Positions 1 through 8,921 of a stretch of DNA of 64,000 bases are shown here, in pieces. The notes under the pieces were generated by a model. That model ran no database searches. It saw only the letters and a program-made list of their open reading frames with translations, and had not been told where the DNA came from. The stretch is from assembly GCA_900457075.1 (NCBI GenBank), contig UGYN01000002.1, forward strand, positions 1,240,001 to 1,304,000, read 5' to 3'. The position numbers were made by a program, and so were the translations under genes. This DNA comes from Serratia quinivorans. Its GTDB lineage: Bacteria > Pseudomonadota > Gammaproteobacteria > Enterobacterales > Enterobacteriaceae. Position 1 is the stretch's first letter. Every line of letters begins with the position of its first letter.

Positions 1-2
1 AC

Positions 3-299
3 AGCATTCTGCGCAAATCGCTGACGCTCAGCCTGACCAATCCGAAAGCGATCCTGTTTTATGTGTCGTTCTTCGTACAGTTTATCGATTTCAACTATGC
101 CCACACCGGTCTGTCGTTCACCATTCTGGCGTTGATCCTCGAATCGGTCAGTTTTATCTACATGACCACGCTGATCTTTTCCGGCGCGATGCTGGCGCAC
201 TTCTTTAACCACAAGAAAGGCCTGGCAAAACTGGGCAATGGTCTGATTGGCCTGCTGTTCCTCGGCTTCGCCACCCGCCTGGCGACCCTCAGCTCCTGA
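3..299 (+). CDS. leuE: Leucine efflux protein LeuE (C-terminal part)
   Basis: This is the C-terminal 98 residues of a LysE/RhtB-family inner-membrane amino-acid exporter; the 5' part lies before the window, so reading begins in frame at base 3. Visible are the family's Asn-Pro-Lys-Ala motif at the start of a hydrophobic segment and a last hydrophobic segment ending RLATLSS. In Enterobacterales LeuE exports leucine and related amino acids. The resemblance to LeuE (YeaS) is from recognition of the sequence; another RhtB paralogue is possible. A short hairpin follows the stop codon. Confidence 0.8.
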   Translation, partial: SILRKSLTLSLTNPKAILFYVSFFVQFIDFNYAHTGLSFTILALILESVSFIYMTTLIFSGAMLAHFFNHKKGLAKLGNGLIGLLFLGFATRLATLSS

Positions 300-310
300 T
301 CCCGCCGATT

Positions 311-333
311 AACGGCTGACTCATTCAGCCGTT
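311..333 (+). terminator. Hairpin after leuE
   Basis: A 9-bp stem (AACGGCTGA pairing with TCAGCCGTT) with a 5-nt loop lies 11 bases after the leuE stop. No clear T-run follows, so it may act with Rho or only protect the 3' end. Confidence 0.45.
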
Positions 334-443
334 ATGTCACGCAGAGCAAACCGATTGTCAGGCAGACAAAAGTCCTGCCGCTGGGCCTGCTGTAGACTTT
401 TAAGGTTAATGATAGCGACCTTTTTTGTCTGACAGGAGGGCGT

Positions 444-1943
444 ATGCCTGACAACACCCTAGCAGTGATGGACAGCGTTTCACGTTTTCTCGATCGTCAT
501 CATGGGCTGTATATTGACGGCCAATGGTGCGAGTCCAGTGCCGAACATCGGTTGGCGGTATTTAACCCCGCTGACGGAAAACAAATTTCCTCCACCGCCG
601 ACGCCAACGCACAGGACGTCGCGCGTGCCGTACAATCTGCCCACCAGGCTTTCACCTCCGGAGTCTGGGCACAACGTTTACCCGCCGAGCGCGAGCGCAT
701 TCTACTGCGCTATGCCGACCTGCTTGAACAACACACCGAAGAGCTGGCCCAGTTGGAAACGCTGGAGCAGGGTAAGTCTATCAATATTGCCCGCATGTTC
801 GAGGTCGGCTGCACGCTGAACTGGATGCGCTACACCGCCGGGCTGACCACAAAAATCACCGGCCAAACCCTGGACGTGTCAATCCCGATGCCGCCGGGCG
901 CCAAATATCAGGTGTACACCCGTAAAGAGCCGATTGGCGTGGTGGCCGGTATCGTGCCGTGGAACTTCCCGCTAATGATCGGCATGTGGAAGGTAATGCC
1001 AGCGTTGGCGGCGGGCTGCTCTATCGTCATCAAACCGTCTGAAACCACCCCGCTCACCCTGCTGCGCATGGCCGAACTGGCTACCGAGGCCGGTATTCCG
1101 CCGGGCGTATTTAACGTGGTAACCGGCAAAGGCACCGGCTGTGGCAAGGCACTGACCGAACACCCGTTGATCGCCAAAGTGAGCTTCACCGGCTCCACAC
1201 CGGTGGGTAAAGGCATCGCGCGGGCGGCGGCAGATCGCCTGACACGCGTCACGCTGGAGCTGGGCGGTAAAAACCCGGCCATCGTGCTGAAAGACGCCGA
1301 TCAACAACAGGTTATCGAAGGCCTGATGGCGGGCAGTTTCCTCAATCAGGGCCAGGTGTGCGCCGCCAGTTCACGGATTTATATTGAAGCACCGATCTAC
1401 GACAGCCTGGTTGCCGGGTTCGAGCAGGCGGTGAAGTCACTGACCGTCGGGCCGGGCATGGATGCCAATGCGCAGATCAACCCACTGGTCTCCAGCGATC
1501 ACCGGAATAAAGTGGCGGCCTATCTGGACGACGCCAGATCCAAGCATGCGGAACTGATCAGCGGCGCAGCCGGACCGGACTCACAAGGGTTCTATATTCC
1601 GCCGACGCTGGTGATAAACCCGGATGATCAGTTGAATCTGGCACGCGAAGAAGTGTTTGGCCCGGTGGTGAATCTGATCCGGGTGGCGGACGCCGAAGAA
1701 GCGCTGAGCAAAGCCAACGACACCGATTACGGCCTGACCGCCAGCCTGTGGACCACCAGCCTGCAGGCAGCAATGGCTTATACGCCACGCATTCAGGCCG
1801 GTACGGTCTGGGTCAACACCCATACGTTGATCGACGCCAACATGCCTTTTGGCGGCTTTAAACAATCGGGTAGCGGCCGCGACTTCGGCCCGGACTGGCT
1901 GGATGCCTATACCGAATCCAAATCGGTGTGCATTCGTTACTAA
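444..1943 (+). CDS. feaB: Phenylacetaldehyde dehydrogenase FeaB
   Basis: NAD-dependent aldehyde dehydrogenase of 499 residues, the usual length. In aromatic amine breakdown FeaB (PadA) oxidises phenylacetaldehyde to phenylacetate in the cytoplasm. The general base Glu sits in LELGGK (about residue 272), the catalytic Cys in GQVCAASSR (about residue 306), and the substrate/cofactor motif PWNFPL near residue 171. The start is supported by an AGGAGGG ribosome site about 6 bases upstream. It converges with feaR, the regulator that controls feaB and the tyramine/phenylethylamine oxidase gene in E. coli; no amine oxidase gene is seen here. The neighbour regulator makes this assignment stronger than the fold alone. 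Confidence 0.88.
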   Translation: MPDNTLAVMDSVSRFLDRHHGLYIDGQWCESSAEHRLAVFNPADGKQISSTADANAQDVARAVQSAHQAFTSGVWAQRLPAERERILLRYADLLEQHTEELAQLETLEQGKSINIARMFEVGCTLNWMRYTAGLTTKITGQTLDVSIPMPPGAKYQVYTRKEPIGVVAGIVPWNFPLMIGMWKVMPALAAGCSIVIKPSETTPLTLLRMAELATEAGIPPGVFNVVTGKGTGCGKALTEHPLIAKVSFTGSTPVGKGIARAAADRLTRVTLELGGKNPAIVLKDADQQQVIEGLMAGSFLNQGQVCAASSRIYIEAPIYDSLVAGFEQAVKSLTVGPGMDANAQINPLVSSDHRNKVAAYLDDARSKHAELISGAAGPDSQGFYIPPTLVINPDDQLNLAREEVFGPVVNLIRVADAEEALSKANDTDYGLTASLWTTSLQAAMAYTPRIQAGTVWVNTHTLIDANMPFGGFKQSGSGRDFGPDWLDAYTESKSVCIRY

Positions 1944-1957
1944 AGAGCGCCTTCATC

Positions 1958-1987
1958 ATCAATAGCGCCGTAGAAGGCGCTATTGAT
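1958..1987. terminator. Bidirectional terminator between feaB and feaR
   Basis: A perfect 12-bp inverted repeat (ATCAATAGCGCC / GGCGCTATTGAT) with a 6-nt loop lies between the convergent feaB and feaR genes and overlaps the last codons of feaR. It can serve both directions. Confidence 0.6.
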
Positions 1988-2888
1988 ACTGCTTGCGATA
2001 TTCGCTCGGCGAAACGCCAAAACGGCTTTTGAAGGCGGTGGAAAAGTGGCTGTGATCGGCAAAACCCCAGTCATAACTGATAGTGGCCAGTTTCTGTCGC
2101 TCCGGCGCGCTGCGTAACGCCTGTGCGCACAAATCCAGGCGGCGGTGCTTGATATATTGCGCCACCACCAGCCCCTGACGAGCAAACATCCGATACAGAC
2201 TGCGCACCGAAACGCCAAGCTCATCGGCGATCCACTCCGGCCGTAACTGCGGCGACTGAATATGCGTATCGATAAACGCCAGCGTACGGCTGAAGCTGCG
2301 TGGAGGACTGTCTTCCCCCACCACGCGATCGACCAGCGCAGGACGCAACAGCGTCGCAACCGCGTTCAATATCGCCTCACTCTCTGGAGCGCTCATCTGT
2401 GTGTCTTGCATGCACCCCAGCACCAGTTGCCGGCTAAGGCGCACCAGGCTGCTTTGTGCATCCAGCCGCCGCACGCACTGTACATCGGACGCAGACTGCT
2501 CAAGATAGCTGCGCGGCATCAGCAATGAAATTTGGCGGGAGTCTTGTTGAAAGGTAAAGCTGCTGGTGCGCGAAGCGTCGATTAGCGTGACGTCACCGGC
2601 GGACAACACCGCCTGCCGATCGCCCTGCTCCATCAATGAGCTGCCACGTAGCTGAAATACCGTGAAAAAGTGCGAACCGTCGCTACGGGCAATCTCCTGT
2701 TGGGTACGATACAACCGGGTCTGAGCGGCATCCACCACGCTCAGGCGCAGCGCGTGGGCACGGAATTCCTGCATAGCACCGCTAAAGCCAGGCCCCAATG
2801 TCCTGGCGCAAAAGCGGCCGCAGGCGGAGTTGATTTTCGCCAACCACTCCTCGAAACCGGCCTCCCTGACCTGCGCGGAAATTGCCAT
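1980..2888 (-). CDS. feaR: AraC-family transcriptional regulator FeaR
   Basis: DNA-binding regulator of 302 residues. The N-terminal ~190 residues are the AraC-binding-like sensor domain; the C-terminal ~100 residues hold the two helix-turn-helix motifs of the AraC/XylS family (SLYRMFARQG segment and the conserved WGFADHSHFSTAFK stretch, ending GVSPSEYR). FeaR in E. coli activates tynA and feaB for use of phenylethylamine and tyramine. Its place next to feaB, in convergent orientation, matches that role. The operator was not located. Confidence 0.87.
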   Translation of the reverse strand: MAISAQVREAGFEEWLAKINSACGRFCARTLGPGFSGAMQEFRAHALRLSVVDAAQTRLYRTQQEIARSDGSHFFTVFQLRGSSLMEQGDRQAVLSAGDVTLIDASRTSSFTFQQDSRQISLLMPRSYLEQSASDVQCVRRLDAQSSLVRLSRQLVLGCMQDTQMSAPESEAILNAVATLLRPALVDRVVGEDSPPRSFSRTLAFIDTHIQSPQLRPEWIADELGVSVRSLYRMFARQGLVVAQYIKHRRLDLCAQALRSAPERQKLATISYDWGFADHSHFSTAFKSRFGVSPSEYRKQYQ

Positions 2889-3031
2889 GCTTTACCCCTT
2901 CACACATCAGCGACAAACGCTGTCGGCGTTGAACAGAAAATCAACATAACAACCCGATAACATACAAGCAATGCCGGAGCCGGGATCTGGCGCCGAGATC
3001 ACAGATTGCGTCTTGCGCCACCCGATACGAA

Positions 3032-3053
3032 AAACCCGGCCGCAGCCGGGTTT
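3032..3053. terminator. Terminator after the tailspike-like gene
   Basis: A 9-bp perfect stem (AAACCCGGC / GCCGGGTTT) with a CGCA loop and T's/A's on both sides; it is symmetric and lies 16 bases after the stop codon of the minus-strand gene. Confidence 0.75.
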
Positions 3054-3068
3054 GCCAGACAAGCTGGA

Positions 3069-4949
3069 TCATAAAACGTTAAAGTTGATATTACCGATAT
3101 ATAATGATGCACCGGTCGGCAAGTTAGTCAGATCGATATAGAACAACAGCCATTGCTGGCTACCATCAGCAATATTACGCGGCGCTTGCCCGCTGCCTAC
3201 ATTGAAATCGCTGGCGTTACCGAACATGTTGATTGCCGTAGTTGGCGCGGTGGTCACATTGACCGTACCGAAGTTCCAGGTATCCTTAACGTTAGAGAAA
3301 TAATAGCCGACCGGTGCGGTCACACTGCGGATCCCCTCCCCGGAAAATGCATAACCGGCGGTAGTAGTGAAGTCTACCGATCCCATTACCTGCACTCGGC
3401 AATAAGGTACCTTGCCAGACTCCATCGCCATCGGGATGGCAATTCGTTGGCTACCGGCAGTATCGGCCGTTTTTCTGATCTCAATGACCTTACCGCTAAA
3501 AGCAGAACCGGCAGGCGGATAAACGGTTTGTACCAGATAACTTGCGGCGGTAAATGCATAACCGTATAAAGTGGCCAAATAAGAGGTCACTTGCTCTGCC
3601 GTTTGCAACTTCAGCATTTTATTGTTTTTCGAGGTTAAGGGCTGTAACACGGGGCATTGATTTTGGTTAACCATAAAGCATCCCTGAGTTCTTAACTGCC
3701 CCTCCCCGGATAACAAGCTGCTGTGCCCAAAAGTGTTCTCAAACTCGCAGTCCTGCAGGATCACTTTGCTGTGGTATTGTTGGGCATCGAAGTAGGAAGG
3801 TGCAGTGATAGGGACATTGGTAGTACCGTAAAACTTGGTGCCAACAGCGCTAAAACTGCCGGTACCGGTAATCACCACACGGCTGTCGGTGATATTACTG
3901 TTAATTTCCATATGACCACCGAGCATACATACCCGGGCATTCTTAATCATAAAACCGAACTTTTGATAATCGACAGAGCAGTTGACAAAGTTATGCGCAC
4001 CACCTTCCAGATTCAGAACGCCTCCATTGCCAAAAGTGCAGTTGGTATAGCTGAAGTTCTCCCCGGCGTCGGCGATACCTGCCGGGTAATAAACATCCCC
4101 ACCTGAGTTTTGCGAGAAATAACAGTCATAGAAACGGATCAAATAGGCGCGCGCGCCGTATCTGACCGCTGGAGCCGTATGGAAATGGTAGAATTTTGCC
4201 TCGCGAACAACACATCGACAAAAACGGAAATCCCCCGCGACACCTTCACCTTCAAACAGCATCCCTGTCACACCCAGGTTAATGGTGCTGCTGTCGATAC
4301 GGTTTGGACTGCATGAATACATTTCCAGTTTTTCTAGCGTGCATTCAATGGTCGGCCGATTTTTTCCGTTGTACAACTGCAACAGGGCTTTCGGATTGTT
4401 CACATCCTGGTTAAAACCTTCGTTGGCAAAAATAGCGCCACCGTTAGCGTACAAATTAATACGAGTGTTCCAAATAACGGTAGAGCCGAAACCATATTGA
4501 CGATTACCTTTAAAGCGCACGCCTGCCGGTTTAGGAGTCCAGTTGATATAGGTGCCACCCGGCGCTGTACCCACAGTACCAACCAACCAGGCCAGCATGC
4601 TGCTAAATGCCGGGGCACTGTCATAACCATCGTTTACAAAGTTACCGGATTTATTACGGTAAAATGGTCGGGCTCCCCACCACTCAGGATCGACGCAGTC
4701 TTCAAAAACTCGCTCCCATATAACGTTATTGGCGTCTTTAATAAGCATTACGCCGTCGACATCCCAACGATCTACCGTCGGGCTAGTGACTTGCTTGATA
4801 AACCGACCGCCGGTATAGCTGTCCGTTACAACAATCTCTTCGGTATTACTGGTGTTTAACGCGACGTCATGCAGAGTGGCAACATAGTAAATGGTGCTCG
4901 ATGAAGGTAATGGCATAGAGGGCTCCAGGATGTCAGTGGCAGAGGTCAT
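3069..4949 (-). CDS. Beta-helix tailspike-like protein (orphan)
   Basis: A 626-residue protein with no signal peptide. The N-terminal ~110 residues resemble a phage-type head-binding or pre-helix segment (including the stretch EWWGARPFY, a form often seen before beta-helix tailspike domains). The middle (~120-450) is rich in short N-, G- and V-rich strands with regularly placed Cys and Asn (FYDCYF, YTNCTF, VNCSVD, LQDCEF), the look of a right-handed parallel beta-helix. The C-terminal ~150 residues look like a beta-sandwich. Such proteins bind or cleave surface polysaccharide. No phage genes flank it, so it is either a prophage relic or a stand-alone cell-surface glycan protein. The specific function is unknown; the fold call is by pattern only. 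Confidence 0.55.
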   Translation of the reverse strand: MTSATDILEPSMPLPSSSTIYYVATLHDVALNTSNTEEIVVTDSYTGGRFIKQVTSPTVDRWDVDGVMLIKDANNVIWERVFEDCVDPEWWGARPFYRNKSGNFVNDGYDSAPAFSSMLAWLVGTVGTAPGGTYINWTPKPAGVRFKGNRQYGFGSTVIWNTRINLYANGGAIFANEGFNQDVNNPKALLQLYNGKNRPTIECTLEKLEMYSCSPNRIDSSTINLGVTGMLFEGEGVAGDFRFCRCVVREAKFYHFHTAPAVRYGARAYLIRFYDCYFSQNSGGDVYYPAGIADAGENFSYTNCTFGNGGVLNLEGGAHNFVNCSVDYQKFGFMIKNARVCMLGGHMEINSNITDSRVVITGTGSFSAVGTKFYGTTNVPITAPSYFDAQQYHSKVILQDCEFENTFGHSSLLSGEGQLRTQGCFMVNQNQCPVLQPLTSKNNKMLKLQTAEQVTSYLATLYGYAFTAASYLVQTVYPPAGSAFSGKVIEIRKTADTAGSQRIAIPMAMESGKVPYCRVQVMGSVDFTTTAGYAFSGEGIRSVTAPVGYYFSNVKDTWNFGTVNVTTAPTTAINMFGNASDFNVGSGQAPRNIADGSQQWLLFYIDLTNLPTGASLYIGNINFNVL

Positions 4950-5076
4950 TTAACGCCTGCGAAGGAGTCACAACTATATCGACGACAACAAGGTGGGGTT
5001 AGCGTAGCGCGTCCACTGGTAGCTGGCACAACAATCGAAGAATAAGGCACAGGGGAAGCCCCTGCACCCTCAGAAA

Positions 5077-5718
5077 TTAAGGCTGGGTGGTCAGCAGATA
5101 GTGGACCACGGCGGCGTACTCTTTGGCATAGCCGTCAACGCTTTGGCTCGCCATTCCGGCATTGTCGATCTTGTACTTGCCGGAAACATAAAACGATGGA
5201 GTGGCGCGCACGTCCAGCGCTTTGACCGCTTCATTCTGTTTGGCGATCATGCCCTTCACCAGCAGGCTGTGACGCGCATTTTCATAGGTGGCCGCATCAA
5301 CTCCGGCAGCGGCAAACACCCGCTGAATATCCTGTTCACTGTTGATGGCACGCTTCTTTTGCAGCTCGTCGAACAGCATGCCTTCGATTTTGTCCTCAAT
5401 GCCCATCACCATCGCCACCGACCAGGCCTCGGTCAGCTCATTCCCCAGTTTGCCCATCAGGCCAACGTGGTATTTGGTCAGTTTGGTGCCCGCAGGCAAT
5501 GCCTGGCTGACGGTGCTGCCCACATGGTAAGTCTCGGCAAACTGATAGCACGGGCCGCAATAGAAAGAGAAAAACTCCACCACCGCAGGGGCGGATGCCA
5601 CCGGCTTATCCAGGCGAGTATATTGCTCGCCCGCGCGGTAATCCGCCGCCACAGCAACGGCAGGCAGCAATAACACCAGTAACGCACCGGCAAGCAGACG
5701 ATTAACTTTAGCCAACAT
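5077..5718 (-). CDS. DsbA-like periplasmic thiol oxidoreductase with CGPC motif
   Basis: A 213-residue exported protein with a cleavable signal peptide (about residues 1-24, ending AVAA) and a thioredoxin fold of the DsbA type. The active site is FYCGPCYQF (Cys54, Cys57), and the cis-Pro loop is ATPSF (Pro174). Classic DsbA has CPHC; a CGPC dipeptide is thioredoxin-like, so the redox potential is probably lower than that of DsbA. It most likely acts on disulfides of periplasmic proteins; the substrate is unknown. It is a single gene, with no DsbB-like partner nearby, and is probably a second DsbA paralogue, since the usual dsbA locus is elsewhere. Confidence 0.75.
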   Translation of the reverse strand: MLAKVNRLLAGALLVLLLPAVAVAADYRAGEQYTRLDKPVASAPAVVEFFSFYCGPCYQFAETYHVGSTVSQALPAGTKLTKYHVGLMGKLGNELTEAWSVAMVMGIEDKIEGMLFDELQKKRAINSEQDIQRVFAAAGVDAATYENARHSLLVKGMIAKQNEAVKALDVRATPSFYVSGKYKIDNAGMASQSVDGYAKEYAAVVHYLLTTQP

Positions 5719-5939
5719 AACTACTCCGATTCAGATGAGAACATTGTCCCTAACGCCGGTGTTTATAATCAAATTATCGGGACAAGACCAGTTTTTATTA
5801 CCTTATGTTTATGTGGGATTGACCCATATCAAAGGCGTGGGCCAGACGTTTGGTGGTGTTCTCCGACCCAGGCACTATGCTTAAAAGAAGGCGTTGACCG
5901 GTGCGTAGCAGCACCAGGAAATCGGATACCGAGGTTAAA

Positions 5940-6188
5940 ATGACACCCATTAATAAGAATATTGGCGAATACGATTTCACTGCGGAAAAGAGAGCGGGCA
6001 TCATCACCGGCACCATCAGCGGTGAATTCCCGGACAGCGATGCCAGCCTTCCTCTGCTGCCCTTCTCCGGTACCTTTGTCGCGCCTTCCGTCGAGGAAGC
6101 CATAAACGATATTACGCGGCAATTCCCTGACATAGAGCCGGCGATAATCGATTTATTGCGAGATGAAATGCTCAGGGCGGGATATTAA
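5940..6188 (+). CDS. Hypothetical small protein
   Basis: An 82-residue soluble acidic protein starting at the ATG after a GAGGT-like ribosome site (reading can be extended upstream to 5901, but that lacks a clear site). It has no signal peptide or membrane segment. The C-terminal part (SVEEAINDITRQF, LLRDEML) is probably helical. No family is recognised. It precedes two small exported proteins on the same strand. Confidence 0.45.
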   Translation: MTPINKNIGEYDFTAEKRAGIITGTISGEFPDSDASLPLLPFSGTFVAPSVEEAINDITRQFPDIEPAIIDLLRDEMLRAGY

Positions 6189-6335
6189 CCCCTCCTACTA
6201 CCGTAATAGTTCATACCCCGATTAGAATATTCTTACTTACAGAACCTTTTCGGTTTGCCTACTCTTTCCATATTGCTAATACCAACGGCGGAAGATGATA
6301 CTAGCCATCTTAATTTAGAGATTAAAGGTTATATT

Positions 6336-6470
6336 ATGCGTCGTATTATGATGTTCATCAGCGCGCTGGCGATTAGCACAATGATTTCCGGCTGTATATT
6401 CCCGCCTCCAGGCGGTGGTGGCGGCGGTGGGCGCGGTGGCCCTGGCTATCATTTTAACGGCCCACGTTAA
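6336..6470 (+). CDS. Small glycine-rich lipoprotein
   Basis: A 44-residue protein starting at the internal ATG at 6336, which gives a proper lipoprotein signal: positively charged start (MRR), a hydrophobic core, and a lipobox ISGC with Cys20 as the lipidated residue. The mature part is only about 25 residues: Pro-Pro-Pro followed by a Gly-rich run and GYHFNGPR. It resembles small outer-membrane-linked lipoproteins common in enterobacteria, but no specific function is known to me. The next gene, 61 bases later, also encodes a small exported peptide. Confidence 0.5.
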   Translation: MRRIMMFISALAISTMISGCIFPPPGGGGGGGRGGPGYHFNGPR

Positions 6471-6531
6471 GGAGTCAGCCCTTTGTCTGGGGCTGACCGA
6501 AAACACCACTGAAATAAATCAGGACATCATA

Positions 6532-6768
6532 ATGAAAAAACTGATACTCATTATTACCGCCGTAATGACGCTAAATTGCACATCGGTATTCGCTGCAGCA
6601 CCGGTTAATAAATATAATGACAGGCCGGTAGTTCATCAAAATAATAAAAAGCCGCACAGCAATAAAATGCAACCAAAATCACATCACAATAAACAAGCGC
6701 ACAAGAAACCATATAAAAAAACGCCAGGAAAACGTGCGCCAGAGGCTCACCCCGCTCACCACAATTAA
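6532..6768 (+). CDS. Small Lys/His-rich secreted protein
   Basis: A 78-residue protein with a clear signal peptide (MKKLILIITAV... to VFAAA, about 23 residues). The mature part is very basic and rich in Lys, His, Asn and Pro (KKPHSNK, KSHHNKQAHKK). Such composition suggests a periplasmic or secreted peptide that binds metal ions or anionic polymers, but this is inference from composition only. It follows the small lipoprotein gene and is followed by a convergent flavin reductase gene. Confidence 0.5.
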   Translation: MKKLILIITAVMTLNCTSVFAAAPVNKYNDRPVVHQNNKKPHSNKMQPKSHHNKQAHKKPYKKTPGKRAPEAHPAHHN

Positions 6769-6852
6769 TGCCGGTGACTGAGTCAGCGATGATTCAAATG
6801 CGGAAAGCTCACACCCACGCGCCTACCGCGGATGTGAGTGGCTGAAAATTAT

Positions 6853-7437
6853 TTATAGGCTTTTTGCCCGCAGGGTATCGCCGCTGCGAATAAAATTGCC
6901 GGCCCCCAGATGATGGATGGTGTGCAACTGCGGATCGGCGTCGGTAAAGTTCCAGCGGCCACCCTGAAATACCCGTTCATCTGCGGCAGCGGCGACCACT
7001 TCGCCGAAACAGGTGTCATATTTCTGCTGAGCGCCACTCTCCGGTAACAGACGGCACTCCAGCCAGGCCACGCAGCCCTGTTCTATCAAGGGGACATTCA
7101 ACGTCGCACTGGAGATCGTGGCAATATTGAAACGGGAAAACTTATCCTCTACCTCCTGCCCCGAGATATTGCCCACCGCATAGGTGGTGTCGATAAACAT
7201 CGCAGCCGGAATGCAGATACCAAACACCCCGCTCTCTTCGATCATTTGTCGGGAATGCGCCGCCTTGTCGACCACAATGGCAATTCGCGGTGGCGTAAAT
7301 TCAACCGGCATCGACCAAGCGGCCGCCATCACATTGCGCCGTGCGCCATCCTGACTTCTGCTGGTGATCAACACCGTCGGGCCATGGTTAAGTAAACGGC
7401 TGGCATGTTCCAGTGCAACGGGTCGAAAATGATTCAT
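6853..7437 (-). CDS. Flavin reductase family protein
   Basis: A 194-residue cytoplasmic protein of the FMN-binding split-barrel family (flavin reductase-like/flavoredoxin). Typical features are the N-terminal segment with TVLITSRS and the following NVMAAAWSMPVEF stretch that lines the FMN site, and the FSRFN motif before the C-terminal half. Members bind FMN and either supply reduced flavin to a partner oxygenase or act on their own. No monooxygenase gene is adjacent, so the partner is unknown. Confidence 0.75.
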   Translation of the reverse strand: MNHFRPVALEHASRLLNHGPTVLITSRSQDGARRNVMAAAWSMPVEFTPPRIAIVVDKAAHSRQMIEESGVFGICIPAAMFIDTTYAVGNISGQEVEDKFSRFNIATISSATLNVPLIEQGCVAWLECRLLPESGAQQKYDTCFGEVVAAAADERVFQGGRWNFTDADPQLHTIHHLGAGNFIRSGDTLRAKSL

Positions 7438-7608
7438 GGGAAGCCCTTAATGGAGGTATTTGGCTGATCAAATATCGGGGGGAATGGCGATGCCTTCCGT
7501 CCAGCAGTGTAGATCTGCGTTGCAGTGGGGATCAATTGCGTTGGCCGTGAAGAAGCACAGAATGTGTATGCATGAGCTGGCGGCGTATTGAGGTCGGGCA
7601 GAAATACG

Positions 7609-7633
7609 CTGCGTCAGCCTTCACTGACGCAGC
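7609..7633. terminator. Hairpin after the yncE-like gene
   Basis: A perfect 10-bp stem (GCTGCGTCAG / CTGACGCAGC) with a 5-nt loop lies just after the stop codon of the minus-strand YncE-like gene. The T-tract on that strand is weak. Confidence 0.55.
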
Positions 7634-7642
7634 AGGATAAAA

Positions 7643-8875
7643 CTAGTTTTTCGGCAGTTGAATACGCACCACGCTTTCCGGTTTACCGGCCTTGGTGCTG
7701 GCACCGTCATTTTTCACCGTCACGAACAGCACATTGTTACTGGTATCCAGTGCCAGGCTGTTAGGGTGCGGTGGCAAATCCAGCGTTTGCAGGCGTTTGA
7801 GGGTCTTCGAATCGAACACCGTTAACGTACCCGCGCCGTGGTCGACACGGACCCCATTGCGGTTGGCGACGTACACCCGCTGATTACGATCGTCCAGCAG
7901 CAGACCGATCGGCACTTCATCGGTCAGTTCGCTGGCCAATACCTTGCCGCTGTCCGCGTCCAGTGCAAACACCCGGTGACCACTGCTGCGCTTCACGTAG
8001 TCGCGCTCCAGATGAGTGTTGCGGTAGTTATCGCGATCGATTCCCTGATCCACCCCTAACAAACGGTTGTTCTTGCCGTCATACACCAGATTCAGCAACT
8101 GATCCGCCTGGATCTCTTTGGTGGAGGTGATCGCCAGCGTGTCGGCATTCAGGGTGATCAACTGTCCCTGCATGTTAGAGACAAATACGCGCCGTCCTTT
8201 TTCGTCGAGGGTGATCCCTACCGCGTTGTAGCCAAACCCTGGGATCATTTTCTCCAGTTTTTTGGTTTTGGTGTCGACCACAAACAGCACGCTATCCACC
8301 CCGAAGCCCAGCCCCGGCAGGAACAAGCGACCGGTCTGCGCGTCATATTTCACCTCGCGGATACGGTATTGATAGTCTTCGGTTATCTTGAAGCGCTTAA
8401 GCTCTTCGAGCAAAAACTCCAGTCGTTTACCGCTGATACCGGCGTCTTTGTAGGTTTTTTCCAGCATGCTCTTTTCGGTCACCGGGATGCTGGCCAGTGC
8501 TCGGTTAGTGGTGGTGTCGACCACGCCGACCGAGCCGTTGAAACCCTGTGTCAGATAGAGCCGATGCCCGGCATCATCCAGCGCCACGCCGAAGCCCTTC
8601 ACCTGCAGCGGGATCTCCGCCTGCACCGCCAGCGTGGCCGGATCCAGACGCAGCACGCGGGATTTCGCCTCTTCCTTCCAGTCCGGCGCACTGACAAACA
8701 GTGCCTGCTGGCTTGGGCTGAAGGCCATTTCCACCACCGCCGACGATAAAGGCTGACGCTTGATATCTTCTGGCTTAATCCCGGCATCACGGGCCTGTGC
8801 CGCACCGGCCACCACCAACGACGTGGCGATCAACAATGACAATAAAGCGCGGGGTGTTCCTAAAGTTCCAGACAT
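7643..8875 (-). CDS. yncE: YncE-like periplasmic beta-propeller protein
   Basis: A 410-residue exported protein with a signal peptide (cleavage near residue 28, AGAAQA). The rest is made of repeated beta-propeller blades of the YVTN/NHL type (KSRVLRLDPATL, VGVVDTTTNRA, LTVFDSKTLKRL). E. coli YncE is a seven-bladed periplasmic propeller; I recall it being linked to iron limitation and DNA binding in vitro. Here it is the last gene of a minus-strand run: TonB receptor, NRPS, then this gene 46 bases later. This supports a role alongside siderophore use, but its exact job is not known. Confidence 0.75.
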   Translation of the reverse strand: MSGTLGTPRALLSLLIATSLVVAGAAQARDAGIKPEDIKRQPLSSAVVEMAFSPSQQALFVSAPDWKEEAKSRVLRLDPATLAVQAEIPLQVKGFGVALDDAGHRLYLTQGFNGSVGVVDTTTNRALASIPVTEKSMLEKTYKDAGISGKRLEFLLEELKRFKITEDYQYRIREVKYDAQTGRLFLPGLGFGVDSVLFVVDTKTKKLEKMIPGFGYNAVGITLDEKGRRVFVSNMQGQLITLNADTLAITSTKEIQADQLLNLVYDGKNNRLLGVDQGIDRDNYRNTHLERDYVKRSSGHRVFALDADSGKVLASELTDEVPIGLLLDDRNQRVYVANRNGVRVDHGAGTLTVFDSKTLKRLQTLDLPPHPNSLALDTSNNVLFVTVKNDGASTKAGKPESVVRIQLPKN

Positions 8876-8921
8876 CCGTTTATCTCCATGAAAGTAATAA
8901 AGTCAGTTAGGGTGAACAGTG

